From: Microthyrium microscopicum
Taxonomy: Eukaryota > Ascomycota > Dothideomycetes > Microthyriales > Microthyriaceae
Assembly: GCA_010405405.1 (NCBI GenBank)
Contig: MU004239.1
Span: 794,713-858,712, forward strand
Direction of reading: 5' to 3'
DNA: 64,000 nucleotides
In this document: positions 45,601 through 57,989 of the stretch, one piece after another
Layout of the letters: each line of letters begins with the position of its first letter
Numbering within the stretch: the first letter of the stretch is position 1
The notes under the pieces: generated by a model
The model's database searches: none
What the model was told of the DNA's origin: nothing
What the model saw: the letters and a program-made list of their open reading frames with translations, nothing else
Program-made: the position numbers and the translations under genes

Positions 45601-48368
45601 AGCGTACAACCAGGTCAACCTACCCCCGTTGCTCGACACCAGGAACCTGGAACGGGACTAGGCTCGGAATGAATGAAAGGTGTACGGGGGGCAGGAAAGA
45701 GAAAGAAAGGGACGTGCTGTCGTTGGACTGAAGGTAATTTCGAGAAAGTGGTCCTGGACTCGCTCAGTCCTGAGTCGAGCGTCTAGCGTTTCAGGGGATG
45801 ATGAGTTCACCGGCTGTCAAAGGAGCCGATTATTTTCATACACACTCACAGCGCTCTATTTTCAAGGTCCCACAAACACGTCGTCTCACGCGAAGCTCCG
45901 TATCTTTGTCGTGAGAGAAGCAGAGGCCCAGCCAAATGGATGGATTGACGATTTGTATCATCGGTACCAAGATCTCCACATGCTGAAGGTATTACCCAGC
46001 AGGTTTTGGCAATTGGGTCGCCGCCCTTTTGGTTATGGAAATGTTCAGCTGCACTTGCTGGCCTTGCAGACTGCAGTATTGTCGTTGGGTTGATGGTCAG
46101 GGGGGCGATTGAATCTGTGTTGCGGTGTCGCCTCCAACTGCTTGTCTTTCTGATCTCTGAATTGTGAGCAGGACATGTCAGCTCGATGCGGGATTTGTTG
46201 GACACCAGACAAAAAGAAAATAAATCTCAGGCTCTTTGACCTTTCAGTGCTTGAGGGGGCCGGAGACTGACAATCACAGGGCGCTAGTGGCAGCAGCGGG
46301 AGATGTGCACCAATAATGAGTGCAAGCGCTGCGACACTCGGATCCATGGCTCTGGCCTGGTCCCCTGTTTGGTCTAACTTCAATGAACCTCGTCCAGCCC
46401 AGTCCAAATCAAGTCCAGGTCAAAGTCCAAGTGTCCAGGTTGATGCCGTTGATGTACACTTTCCAGCACGAAGTTGCTCTGTTTTGCTGACTTTCAAGAC
46501 TGGCTCTTCGATACCTCTGGTCTTGGACCAATCGCTCGTCGGATGGCCGCCGGACTAGCCAGGCTGATGTGCTCCATGGGTTGATGGGCACTGGGATATC
46601 GCATGCTTTGATCTTATCCTGGCCCTCCCTTTTTTTATGATTCCCCAGGCTCTTCGCGTCAACGAGCAGGGAGGGGGAACATTACGGCGGCCAAGAGGGA
46701 AATCTTTCAGTCAGCTCGCAGGCCTTTGCAGCAAGACGATTCAATGAAGGATCATCCGAGATTCCCATGGACTCCAATCTTGTCCACCGCTTTATGCGCT
46801 AAGCAGAATTTGCGGTATTGTTTCCCCCCACTCTGCTGCTTTGAATTAGTAAAGGTGAAGAGCAGGAGCGCAGAGAATGTTTCGACTTGTGCTTGGATAA
46901 ATTTCCCAGAAACAGATCACAGACGGTTTTCAGAGTCGTCAAAGCTTTTCAGCGTGCTGGTTTGGTTGAGAATTGACAGCCTTGCACCTTGATAAGTTGA
47001 TATTCACGCAAAAGGCCGTGCATCTAAACATCTGCTCGATCTTGGTCAACAATTGCTTCCTTCTCCTCTATCTCTCACTTCATTCTGCTTCTGTGGTTGT
47101 CGAGTTTCGTTCGTTGCTTCTTTGCCTGCCTGCTCCATCCATTTGCTCAGTCCCCTTAATGCTCAGTGCTGCCGTTGCCCAACTTGAGAATCGTCATCCA
47201 TCACCGTTCTGCTCTTCGCCAGTCATCGTGCTAGCTTTCAAGAGAGCACATCCCCGTAATCAGTAGTTCCACACACCCTGGACATCTCGAACCTGCAGCC
47301 TGTGCCAAAGGTGGTCCCCGGTTTGCCTAGTCGATCTGGATCCTCCTTAAGGAGCTTTGATCGCTCTCTCGCGCCAGCCGAAAAGCCACGCGCCCCTTTA
47401 AAGCACGCCTCGCTGTACTCCCCTACATAACTCTAAGCGTTATCCTGCTGGCCGCAGACAAAGAAGAAGTCTCCTTTCAGCCTCCGTTTCCGCCTCCCGC
47501 CACTAGGCAGAGTCACTTTCAGATCGCCCAAAACTCCACATCCTCCTCGCTTCAAGTGTTGCTTTCTCTCCAAACTGCTACACCACCACGAGACCGTCTC
47601 AACGTCGTTCCTTATTCATTCGTTCTTTTAGGGTGCTGTGTCAACTGTTCTACAGTTCATCAGTCACGTCCATTCGTTTTCCTTGTCTCGAGTTTAATCC
47701 AGCTGGTTCGACGAACCCCGATTCTACACACAACTTCCAGGATAGGATTCAGAAAACGGCTTCGTCTCAGAAACATTCACCTCTCGACAGTTCCACGCCT
47801 TCCAAATACCACTTCTTGCACAGCTTGTCATACCGAAACGGTTACACAACATTTTGATCGAGCCCAAATACCTGGTCGCGACTGTTGTAGTACTAATCCC
47901 GAGCACCGCGAAGCTTTGTAATACTCACTGGACATTGGTACCTGGTTTCTTGAACTTGGTACGGATAGGCAACCCGAGTACTATTTCGGAGCAGAATACA
48001 TAGCGCCTGAACTCACGCGCTACTGATTTGTACGTTCCCATTGAATCAGTGTACAGGATTCTTTCACACCAGTGAAGAACTCAAGACTATCGACTTTGTT
48101 AGCAGACCCCTTCTGACACATCCTTTCTTTTAGGGCATTAACTTGATCCGATCAGCGTATAAGTTCCGTTTGAAAAAAGAACTAGCTATCCAGCTTGGCT
48201 TGTTCGAACATCACAAGTGCACTAACGTCACTGAAGACTAGCGAATCTTCAGTCGAACGTTTCTCACCACCAATTCTTTCTTTTACGGCCACCCGGCCTA
48301 CTCACATAAAAACCGTCATCGTGGCTGCCGCAGTTGCTCACCCGGCCCATATACACTCTGGGTCGGAC
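42651..48368. other. 5.7-kb gene-free region and probable long leader of the C2H2 gene
   Basis: No protein gene is supported between the element and the transcription factor start. From about 47000 the plus strand becomes CT-rich and then holds many short frames, as in a long transcribed leader. In the last 174 bp (48195-48368) the frame of the C2H2 gene is already open but has no ATG. Long leaders with upstream frames are common for fungal regulatory genes. An STRE-like CCCCT with flanking TTTAAAG lies near 47394. A transcript start cannot be placed. Confidence 0.5.
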
Positions 48369-49697
48369 ATGGGCGGTCCAGGCTTTGCATCAAGAAGGCC
48401 AAACGCCTCGAGCCTTCCCACTTTTGAACTTCCACAACCACACTCTGGACAATCAAAATACCAGTACACAATATCTGCCAGTCAAGGTTCACAAACACCA
48501 GGAAGTTTGGCGAGCGTTGGAAATCTACTCACACCACCAAGCACTATTGGAGGTGAGGTGTCTCCTTCCCCAACTAGCAATGTCAACACCACCTCTGGGC
48601 CTCCGCCACCTCTATATTCAAATGGCGGTTACTCATCATGGTCACCATCCCCGTCACAACATAACCATCAGCAAGCCTACTACACGCATTCTGGACAAAA
48701 TCAACAATTCCAACATTCCCGTGTTCCCTATTCTCCAGCAAATACAAACGTGCGGGTACGTCCTCACTCTCCTCAATCGACAGAAGGCGCACCAATGCAG
48801 TCACACTACGATCATCAAATTTTCTCATCTGGACCAATGACACCAGCGTCAATGACAACAATGGCTCCGCATTCCCAAGCGCCATCGCACCACCATATGC
48901 AACAAGCCATTATGAGCTCTGCGTCTGTGTCCAGTGCCGGTAGCAATCCCTCGCCAGTGCATGCCCAAGAAGCTTTCCGTCCACCACCAACTCCTACATA
49001 TTACTCCCAACAATCCACACCACAGCACTCACCATTCCCTTTCAGCACTGGACCAGGGCAACCTCAAATGACATTGAGCAGCACTGGACCAATGGTGAAC
49101 CGACCGCATATGTCTCCCGCCACAACAGGACCTATGCCATCACTTCCAGCACCAGCTGTCCAATCGCCAGCAGCCATGCAAGGACGATTCGCTTCGTATG
49201 GCCCTGTTATGTCAAACATCCACAACCCCAATGGTCAGCCAATGCTCGTTGGTGCGCTTCCCCATGGAATGGTAGCAAATTTCAACAGCGGACACGCTGC
49301 GAATATGCAAACCATGTATGGTCCACCAACTCCACAGTCGCAGCCTCAGAACGACAGGCCATTCAAATGTGATCAGTGTCCTCAGAGCTTCAACCGCAAC
49401 CATGACTTGAAGCGCCACAAGCGCATTCATCTGGCTGTGAAGCCATTCCCCTGCGGGTACTGTGAAAAGAGCTTCTCGAGAAAAGATGCCCTCAAGGTAA
49501 ATACCACCAACACTCCCTCCCATTGAACATGACTAACCCGCTCCCAGCGCCACATGCTTGTGAAAGGATGCGGCAACAAGGCCGCCGCTGCCGAAGGGGC
49601 CGCTTCGAAAGACAGCGCCTCCGTCGAAGCATCTTCGCCCGACACAAAGACTGCCGCGCCCAGCGAGAGCGACGACGCCAAACCACAGTCGTCGTAG
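48369..49697 (+). CDS. C2H2 zinc finger transcription factor
   Basis: Probable DNA-binding regulator. Two exons, 48369-49496 and 49548-49697, give about 425 residues. Residues 1-325 are low-complexity, rich in Pro, Ser, Gln and His with SSTGPM/SATTGPM-like repeats, typical of activation domains. Two adjacent fingers follow: FKCDQCPQSFNRNHDLKRH (about 333-350, closing at H354) and FPCGYCEKSFSRKDALKRH, ending in a cysteine (KGC), so the second is a C2HC finger. The intron splits finger 2 between Lys and Arg-His, which confirms the junction. The 40-residue tail is Ala/Ser-rich and acidic. Finger sequence resembles filamentous-fungal factors sometimes annotated Egr2-like; I cannot name the ortholog. 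The frame is open upstream, but 48369 is its first ATG. Confidence 0.85.
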
Positions 49698-50596
49698 AGC
49701 GACTTGTTCCTTCCAAAACCTTAATGTCTGTATTCTGATGGCCTTTACCTAGTGCCACATATCTGTATCAATAGAAAAAACCGCCTTTGCTTTTCATCGG
49801 AGTTCACCTGGACACCCATTGGTTATTCACCAACAACGCCTTTTCTTTGCTACGGAACAACGATCGATTTGCACATGATTTGCAAGAAAACTCCCGCACC
49901 GCAATTGCATATTTCCTTTTGCTGTTTAGTCGACTCAAAAAATGGTACCAATGCGGCGTTTTTGTCCATTCACTGGATTGTTGTTTGTTGTCGAGCCAAC
50001 AATTCCAGTTGTTCTTGCGATGCTGCTCTTTTCTTCTGTCAATTCTTCTTTTGTTGTTGGCCGAGGACGCCTTGATCGACTACTTTGACGTTTCCCCCAG
50101 TGGCGCTTGCTCTGCTAGAGAGGGATAATGTGTGCATTTTGCTGCGAGTCGCATCGTGGTTGATAGGAACGGAGGGATGGGCATCGCTGGCACGGGCTTA
50201 CCAGAACATGGAGCCATTCATCAACACAATCCGTCCACTTGAGAGCTATGGCTTCCCTTGGTTTCTTTGGAATGGGTTGCACTGTTGGTTGTTCAAACGT
50301 CGCTTCGCATTGTCCATCAGATGTTTGCTTCGCCGCGCTCTTGCCAGAGACTCTGTACAACTAGGCTCATTCCTGGTACGCATTGAAACGCTTGTTGTTC
50401 TTGGGGAAATCGGGGGTAGTGTGTATGGAGTGGTCGTTGTTGTTGCTTGCGAATTGTTATTACTTTGTGAAAGGATTGGGCAGGAGGAAGGGTATTACGT
50501 GAATTATGCTTCTATACGCCATTAGCTCTTTTTATAAGCCATATTTGAAGGAATCCTCGAATTAATGGAAATTTTATCATGTTAAATCACTTCATA

Positions 50597-50654
50597 TCCA
50601 GTGCTCTTGACTCCAGTGCCTTTGAAGTCAGTGCTGTTGAATTCAGTGCTCTAT
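50597..50654. repeat. 15-16-bp minisatellite, four units
   Basis: Four consecutive units of the form TCCAGTGCTCTTGAC with substitutions (CAGTGC then T/C, then TTGA/TTGAA). Non-coding. Confidence 0.75.
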
Positions 50655-51667
50655 GGTAGTGCTTCTAAGCGACAGACTGAGTGATTTGTATGGAGAAAGG
50701 AGCGCGCGCTACAAGTCAAGGGAGAGTATGATCGCCTTTGGTGCCTGATGTGTCCTCCTTGCCATCCCTTTATCTCGTCTCCTTGACCACCACCAAGCCT
50801 TTCCCTCTGGCAATGAACAACCTTCGAGCAAGTGACTTTCTTGTACTTGATGTTGAATGCTATTGAACGCTGAAATGGCAAAGAGTTGCTGACGCCTGGT
50901 TCTGGATACACACGGGTACCAGGGCGGGCCGGGCGAACACAAACGCGTTCGCGTTACCCAACTTCTTTGACCTCCCTCTCTGCACTTCACTGCAAGGTAT
51001 GAACCTTTTTGATCGAAGACTGAGAATGGAAGGATCGTTCACTACGCAGGTCAATAGCCTACCTACAGGCTACAGCTGAGCAATGAGCTGGACCGTCTTT
51101 TGTGCAGGCAAAGAGGCCTTGAAGGCGGAGCTACTTCATCGTCTTGATACTTCCTACACGCTCTTCAATCTACTCCCGCATCATGTTCTTCATGAAACAA
51201 GACCATCCGCTATTTACACCAAGCACTGCGTCCGGCAGTTGTGTTGATGGTTGACCAGAGACAATCCGGTAAGCTGGCGATTGCTTGCGCAGACGAACGC
51301 GACTTGGAGCTCATACTTCTTTTCCTCAGCACTCAGCACACTGGGCGCATGTTCACGAAGAATTGTGTCAGCCGCTGTACAATGGGTAAGTATTCCGCAG
51401 CAGACTGACGCTCTTCTTTGCAGACATTGAGTGCCTGGGATTTGTGCCTTAGCTGTGGTACCGCTTCATCCTCAAGCTCTTTGCACTACTCGACCATCTC
51501 TTCAGTCTTTGCCATCATCATCAATTTGACCTGCCTGGCTGGTCATTGTGACCAAAGCGAGCTGGGCAAGTAGATGCTGGCGAGAGAGACAGATAGTCTG
51601 CAGCCGCACCTTGATGCCTGCGGGTCTCCATCCCTTTACATCATACCTCCTTTGCTCTCGTCATCTT

Positions 51668-51760
51668 CTTTTGCTCTTCAATCTCTTTGGGGTCTTCATT
51701 TTCTTTTGCTCTTCAATCTCTTTGCAGTCTTCTTCCTCTTTGCGGTCTTCATCTTCGCTC
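51668..51760. repeat. About 38-bp pyrimidine-rich tandem repeat
   Basis: CTTTTGCTCTTCAATCTCTT occurs twice 38 bp apart, each followed by a TCTTC-rich tail; a third, more diverged unit follows. It creates long spurious Phe/Leu/Ser frames. Confidence 0.7.
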
Positions 51761-53441
51761 CCTTCTGCTCATTTACGCGCTTGGTTGGTTTACCACCCAT
51801 CATCCTCTTTGCACTCTTCATCCTCTTTGCTTCATCAGCACCCGCCTTTCAGATGGTCACCGTTCATCGCGCATAGATGTCGGTGACATTAGTTGCTCAG
51901 ACGTGATAGGCCAACCATCTGCAGCCGAACACTCTTTCATGCAGGCGGAAGGCAAGGTCTTTTCGTCTGCGGCTTTTGTGGGCGCTCTTCATTCTTCCCC
52001 TATACGCATCATCCAACGCGTCCCGTGCTCACTTCAACCATCAGGACTAGACCCATGTGCTGACCGAGAAATCATCTAGGGGCATTGAGATGCGTTGATG
52101 GCTCGTTGTTGGCCACAAAATGGCTGTGACTGCATCTCAGCGATGGCAGCATGGTGTTTGAGGCCGGTAGCAGGCAGTGTTTCAAGAAGGAAGAGCTTGG
52201 AAAAGGTCTAGCAGAGGCACAGAACGAGACGGGATGATCATTGAGAAGAATGAGATGATGATGGGGGCTGAATTCTATCTGATGGGAAGTGGAAAGTGTC
52301 AAGAAAGCGATTCTGTTTGCTTGAGGCCGGAGCAGCAGTTGTGGAATGTAAGCAGTTCTGGACCGAGGGCACCACACTAATGACATTCCAGGCTAGAGTC
52401 TATTTACAAAAAAGTTTTGGAAGACGCGTTCCCAAACGGTCGTCGAAAAAAACACAGGACCAGTCGATGATATCTCCAATGAATTGCTTCTGTTGGACCA
52501 TTCCACGATACCGACCATGGGACGAGACGGATATGACCAGATATATCAGATATCGCCTGTCTCTGGACCTTAAGTCGCCTCAGGCCCCAACCGATACCTC
52601 GATATCAAAGATCAAAGCTTCCAAGGTTGTTTGTGGGGGAGAACCGGGCCGTGACTGCCTCCTTTTAGTCTAACACAGACCAAATCACAGCAGTCACTGC
52701 CTTTTCTTCGACTCGCCACCAACACCTTCCACCTCCCACCACCGACACCTTCAAATCCCAAAAATCGAGGCACGAATTTTATTATTGCCTTGGTAAGAAC
52801 AACTCCAAATTTGCTGGTTATTATCTCCGAATTTGCGACGAGTCCTTCCAAGGTGGCAGTGATCTGACCTCGACCATACCCACCTCACCTCTTGTCCTCT
52901 ACTTCTCTCCTTCTGTTTTGCTCTCCAATAAACTCTCTTCTTGCGTCCCGCGCTTTACTTGCTTCGTGCTTCGCTCCTTCGTCTTCTCCCTGCTGTCCTC
53001 GTTGATCCCTCGTTGTTCATCGGGATCCCCATTAGATCTCGGATCTAGGTCCTGCTAGCAAATCTTCTGGATTTTGCGCCTGGCCCATTGTCCCATTTTG
53101 GGCTATCCCAGTATCAACAAGACACATTGCCATTCATCAGCAGCCTCATTTGCATCTGCTATTGCTCCCAAGCTACCATATGTACGCCGAATCGCCGTGG
53201 TCGACGAGACACGCCCAGCTGACCGCCGAATTATAGGGACCATTAGCACTGTTTTCGTAATCAGTAGCCTCACCCCGGCGTATTCTCCGGCATTGGGAAT
53301 TTTCGGTACTCTGGGAATTTGTTAGGCGATCGCTCACGACTCATTCAACTTTCTCTCGCTTTTACTCTTAAGCACTCGCTTGATTATATCAGCTTGTTAT
53401 TGCGAAAACCCATCGTCTACCATTCGACACCACCATTGATC

Positions 53442-56400
53442 ATGGTCAATTTCGCCCAAGCCGCGGCTAATGCCTTGCGGAAGCGGTTACCCTTGGCCGA
53501 TGTAACAGATCAGAATGCTGTTGCTCAGAATCGAGACAAAGCCGCGGTCCAGTCAAAGAATCAACCAGCTCAATATAGCGCTTCAGCTAATGCAGCATCA
53601 TCTTCTCAAGCATCGACACCTGCCACTCGACCCGAGACTGCTCGCGGCCTAGTTCGACAGAGCTCCTTGAATGCGTATTCATTTTCGGGACAATCCCAAG
53701 ATCAGCACAGCATTAATTCACCACATCCCGTCAAGACGCGTATCGGCGACTGGACTTTGGGTGCTAGCATTAGTTCTGGCGGTACCTGCACAGTCAAGAA
53801 TGTTCGCAATGTCTACACCGGACAAGATGCAGTAGCAAAGATTGTGAACAAGAAAACTGCGGAGCAGGTTCGCGCAAAAAGCCTGGCCAATTTGGCTATT
53901 CGTTTGAAGGAAGTGGGTGACATCCTATATCCATCAGATGTTGACTTGCCGATTGGTATTGAGCGAGAAGTTACCATCATGCGCGTTGTTGAGCACCCGA
54001 ACATTGTTAAGCTCTATGATGTTTGGGAAAACCAAGATGAAATGTAAGTCCAGTGAATATATTGCAGAGCTGGTGCTAACAAGATTCAGCTATGTCATTA
54101 TGGAAAAGATCAAAGGCTGGGAGCTGTTTCATTTTCTCCAGAACAATCCACGCCTTTCCGAACAGCTGGTGGTGTATATATTTCGCCAGATCATTGAGGG
54201 AATGCTCTACTGTCACCGGATGCAGATTTTCCATCGTGATCTGAAGCCGGAGAACATCATGATTGACTTCAACCACCAAGTCAAAGTCATTGATTTTGGC
54301 ATGGCTGCATATCAACCAAATGGCGAGATGCTGAAGACACCCTGTGGCAGCCCACACTACGCTGCGCCTGAGCTCCTTGATGGCTTTTTGTATGACGGTG
54401 AGAAAGCTGATGTTTGGAGTTTGACGGTCATTCTCTATGTTATGCTGGGAGAACGCAATGATCCTCCGTTCAACTACGTCCATATGCCTGGTTGGACCGA
54501 TCTTGACAGACTCAAGTACTTGTACAGCAAAATCAAGGAATGTCGCCCGACGATACCCAATGATTGGAGCCGCGAAGCCAAACATCTATTGAGTCGAGGA
54601 TTCGTCCGGGACCCTGCTCAGCGAATAACTCTCACTGAACTGTGGCATCATCCCCTTATGCACAAGTATGATGTGACGCTTGGTCTGCAGCTTAAGCCAC
54701 ATATGAATGACTGGATTGGCGATTCCCCGACTATCCTGAACTGGGTTTTGCTTACTCGGGACTCAATTGATCGCAAGATACTTCGTCATTTGATGATGCT
54801 TTGGCACGATCATCCTGAAAGCTTCATCATTCGAAAACTCCTCGACGGTCAGCTGAACCAAGAGAAGTACTTCTACGCTGCACTGAAGATAGATTATGAC
54901 CAGCAAGATGAGAGACGTGTGAAGAACCAAGAGCAGGCCCACAAGCCAGGACAACGTCTTGCTATAGCTTCCAGAAACGATTTGCACCATGGTGGGCTAC
55001 GTCCTGCTGAGCGCCCACCAGCATTACCTCTATGTCATCTACCAGTACCACTCAGTCAGCAGTGGACTCCTCCTCCAGGTCCTGTAGAGCTGGGTATTTC
55101 TGCAGAGAAATGGGAGTCATTTACGCGAAGAAAGGATCCAACTTACCAGCGTCCGGCACATCTCATGCCATCGACTGAAGTCCCCAACGAAGGTCCAGCA
55201 TATGTGCTTAACGGAGTTACCGACGTCCCACCACATCTATTGGCCGCTCCCAGTGCAAGTTCAAATGAGAAGTCAGTGGTTGATAAGGGCAAGGCGAAGG
55301 CTACTTCAAAGTCTCACCGTCGCTCCAAATCGCAGTTGTCCATATTCGGTGATGAGCATCTCACATCATCTTACAATCTGGTGCTGGAGTCCGGATCTCA
55401 GAATCCTCATGACCCAAATCGAGCTTCCCGTGAACCTACACATCCAGGTACCCATTCTTCCAGCGTTACTGCTCGTGGTGAGAGCTCTAAGAAGAATACC
55501 GGATCAGTCAACCATCCGTTATCCGCGCGCCTTGAAGCTATCAAACGTCAACCAGTCTTGCGCCCAATCTCCATGTCAAAGAGCATATCCTTGAGTCAGC
55601 TGTCCATTGATAGTAGAGTATCCGTGTCGTCGCGACGCTCACAATTGGGTAACCGCTCGCAAATCCTTCTGGTCATGAAAAAGCCCAGTGAGCGTCACAA
55701 GAAGAATGTCAGCTTCGATCATAAGCGACGTGCTTCTGCACACTTGCTGCCTCGGTTCGCGGGTTTTGATTCTTCTACTCCAGAATTGTCGAGCGATGTT
55801 TGGGATGGTGATATTCCTTCTAGTCCTCCGATGATCTCAACGCCCGATGGAGTCGACGTCAGTTCTTTCACAAATAGGACAATCCGAACCAAGACTATTG
55901 ATATGGTGGCTCGTAAAGCCAGCAGTGAGCTTGAAAAGTTCTGTGATGATGCATTCTTCCGTTCATCTCTTAGCGATGATTCTCCTCACTCTTCTGGCTT
56001 GGGTGTTACGAATTTCGATGGTAAGAACCTGCTGGCTTCAGTATCTACACGGTCTTCCAAAGAGCGAAAATTTGACAAAGCAATCCTGGATCGTCCGTTA
56101 CCTCCAACTCCTCGTGGTAGAGAGGATTCGAGAATGACGACCGACACCATGGAGACTCCAAATGCGTACACAACTCGAACACTTGAAGAGACACGCAACC
56201 GTCTGTCAACCAAGTATGAGCGACACGGCGTAAATTCTGATGACCATTATAACGAGATTATTCGGCAGCTGGACAACCTCATTCCAACACAATCGTCTAA
56301 GCGACCACTGTTCCGTGCTGGGTCCGAGTTTTTGCAATCAATTGATGACTTGAACCCAATGGCCGCAATTCCAGAAGAAGAGCGTCTGGCAGACCTTGGC

Positions 56401-57989
56401 ACAGTTCCTTCCTCCTCTGAGCGACTCCCACGTCAGAAAGCTCCCGTTGTTGGGCCTGAGGCCACTTTCCAAAACCAGCGGGGCGACCACCGTAGTCACG
56501 CACACACAAATACAATTCGAGTTGTCGAGCCCTCCTCTCCTTTGCCTCCCAGCATCCCACCACTGAACATTAGAAAATCCAGTGGTGCATCATCATCAAC
56601 ATCGACTGTTACGAGAAAGAAGTCTCGTCCGAGTAAGTTTTACCTCCTCTTTCTTCTGGTGTTATTTGTTTTTGTTTAAACGCGCTTTTTGCAAAGTTGA
56701 GGGTCACTGACGTGGTTGTTGCGATAGACAAGAAGACTTCACAGCAGATTAGTTCACGGGGATTTCATCGCGTTCCAGTCATGTGTACGGCGGACGCCCC
56801 AAAGATGCTGAGACCTACTCTCATGGCAAATGGTCAATTGCCTCCTCCACCGCCAGGCCCACTGGTGACCCACAACCTCCCCGAGGGCCAGTGGGTGGCT
56901 GGACGAGGAACTCGCTTGGACGACCGAACGGAAAGCCGCGATCGTCGCAATAGAGCACAGGCTGATGAGCCTGGAATCGTGGCGAAGATGATGAGCACAT
57001 TGACTCGAAAACCTCGACCTCGTTTGGTAGTAGATGGTAAGTCTTAATCATCAAATTTCTTGTGTTTCTTACTTACCTTTATCCCAGCTCCAGGCCTCGG
57101 TGATGTTCACAATCGAAACAAACCCGAATTCATGGTCATGAAGATCGATCCGCCGAAGTTCCAAGCCAAGGAGAAGAACTTCTTTGAGTTTTTATTTGGT
57201 CGTGGTACTGTGCGAATTCCTATCTCTCGCATCGTCGCCATGAAACACGCACGTGATGTGAGCAAAGCTGCGATTCAAGACTATCTGATCGTCAGCTCCG
57301 ATGACTATGGCGATTATCGCCAAGACCCGCAGAAACCTGGTGTTTTCGGGGCAAGTCTTATGTCAGGAAACCGTAAGTACTCAAGTTTCTAACCAGAAGC
57401 ATTGAAGCTAACATGCGAACTAGAATTCCGCCTTGCGCCAATGTCGTTCGTAATCGAGCTCTTCCAGATGATGGAGGGCGAACCACAAACAGCCATTCCA
57501 CTGACTGTGGTTCGTATCACTCTAACCAGCACTATCGACACGGGTTCCTTCGATGATCTGCAGACCCTTTGTGCTGCTATCGTGTCTATCATGGAGTCTC
57601 GCGGTGTGAGCTTCGATTTTTCGAGCCGAAAAGCCAAAAAGGCGATTCGAGATGTCCAGGGCCAGACCAAGAAACGCCTTGAAACCCAGGCTATCTTTGT
57701 CGAGCGAAACCAGCCGGTCACTGAGGAGCTGTATGCTGACGATTCAGAGCGTCGTCGTGTTGAGGCTCGTCGCCTCAAAGCGGTTGAGGATGCTGTTGCT
57801 CTAGAGCGAAAATCTCGCCAAAACAGCCCAGCGGACACAATAGTTCGCCAGGAATGTCCAATCACCAAACATGGGTTTGAAGTCGACGCAGAGTGGACCA
57901 CGGCCGGCGCTCAGCGTTCTCCGAAACCTGATTCTGCACAGCTTCAGCAGCCAAAGGAAGCCAACGAGACTCACAAAGCTAGTGGCTAG
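53442..57989 (+). CDS. Gin4/Hsl1/Nim1-related serine/threonine kinase with fungal KA1 domain
   Basis: Kinase related to the septin-associated Gin4/Hsl1/Kcc4 group, which couples morphogenesis to mitosis. Five exons, 53442-54043, 54090-56632, 56728-57036, 57088-57372 and 57424-57989, give 1434 residues to a TAG. The kinase domain spans about 103-394: Lys in AVAKIV (133), HRDLKPEN (Asp251), DFG (Asp269), GSPHYAAPE. The group-typical segment LWHDHPESFIIRKLL follows. A long disordered, Ser-rich middle leads to a fungal KA1-like lipid-binding module (about 1165-1310, FEFLFGRGTVRIPISRIVA to DDLQTLCAAIVSIMES). Oddities: the glycine loop is degenerate (LGASISSGGTCTV, keeping only the middle Gly of GxGxxG), there is an insertion near NDPPFNYVHMPGWTD, and the same frame stays open for 416 codons after the TAG (separate entry). 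The sequence is divergent from canonical Gin4/Hsl1, so it may be a paralog. Confidence 0.85.

Larger units (their letters stand above)
49698..53441. other. 3.7-kb gene-free region with short minisatellites
   Basis: Contains the 3' UTR of the C2H2 gene and the promoter and leader of the kinase. The open frames here are low-complexity (TC-rich near 51650-51850) or antisense shadows. Two small tandem repeats are listed separately. From about 52700 the plus strand is CT-rich up to the kinase ATG. Confidence 0.5.

Noticed and set aside
45680-46093. 137-codon plus-strand frame
   Set aside because: Composition and codon use look random and it is matched by an equally long antisense frame.
51548-52079. 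Overlapping Ser/Phe/Leu-rich frames in all plus-strand phases
   Set aside because: Produced by a pyrimidine-rich tandem repeat; no start context or motif.
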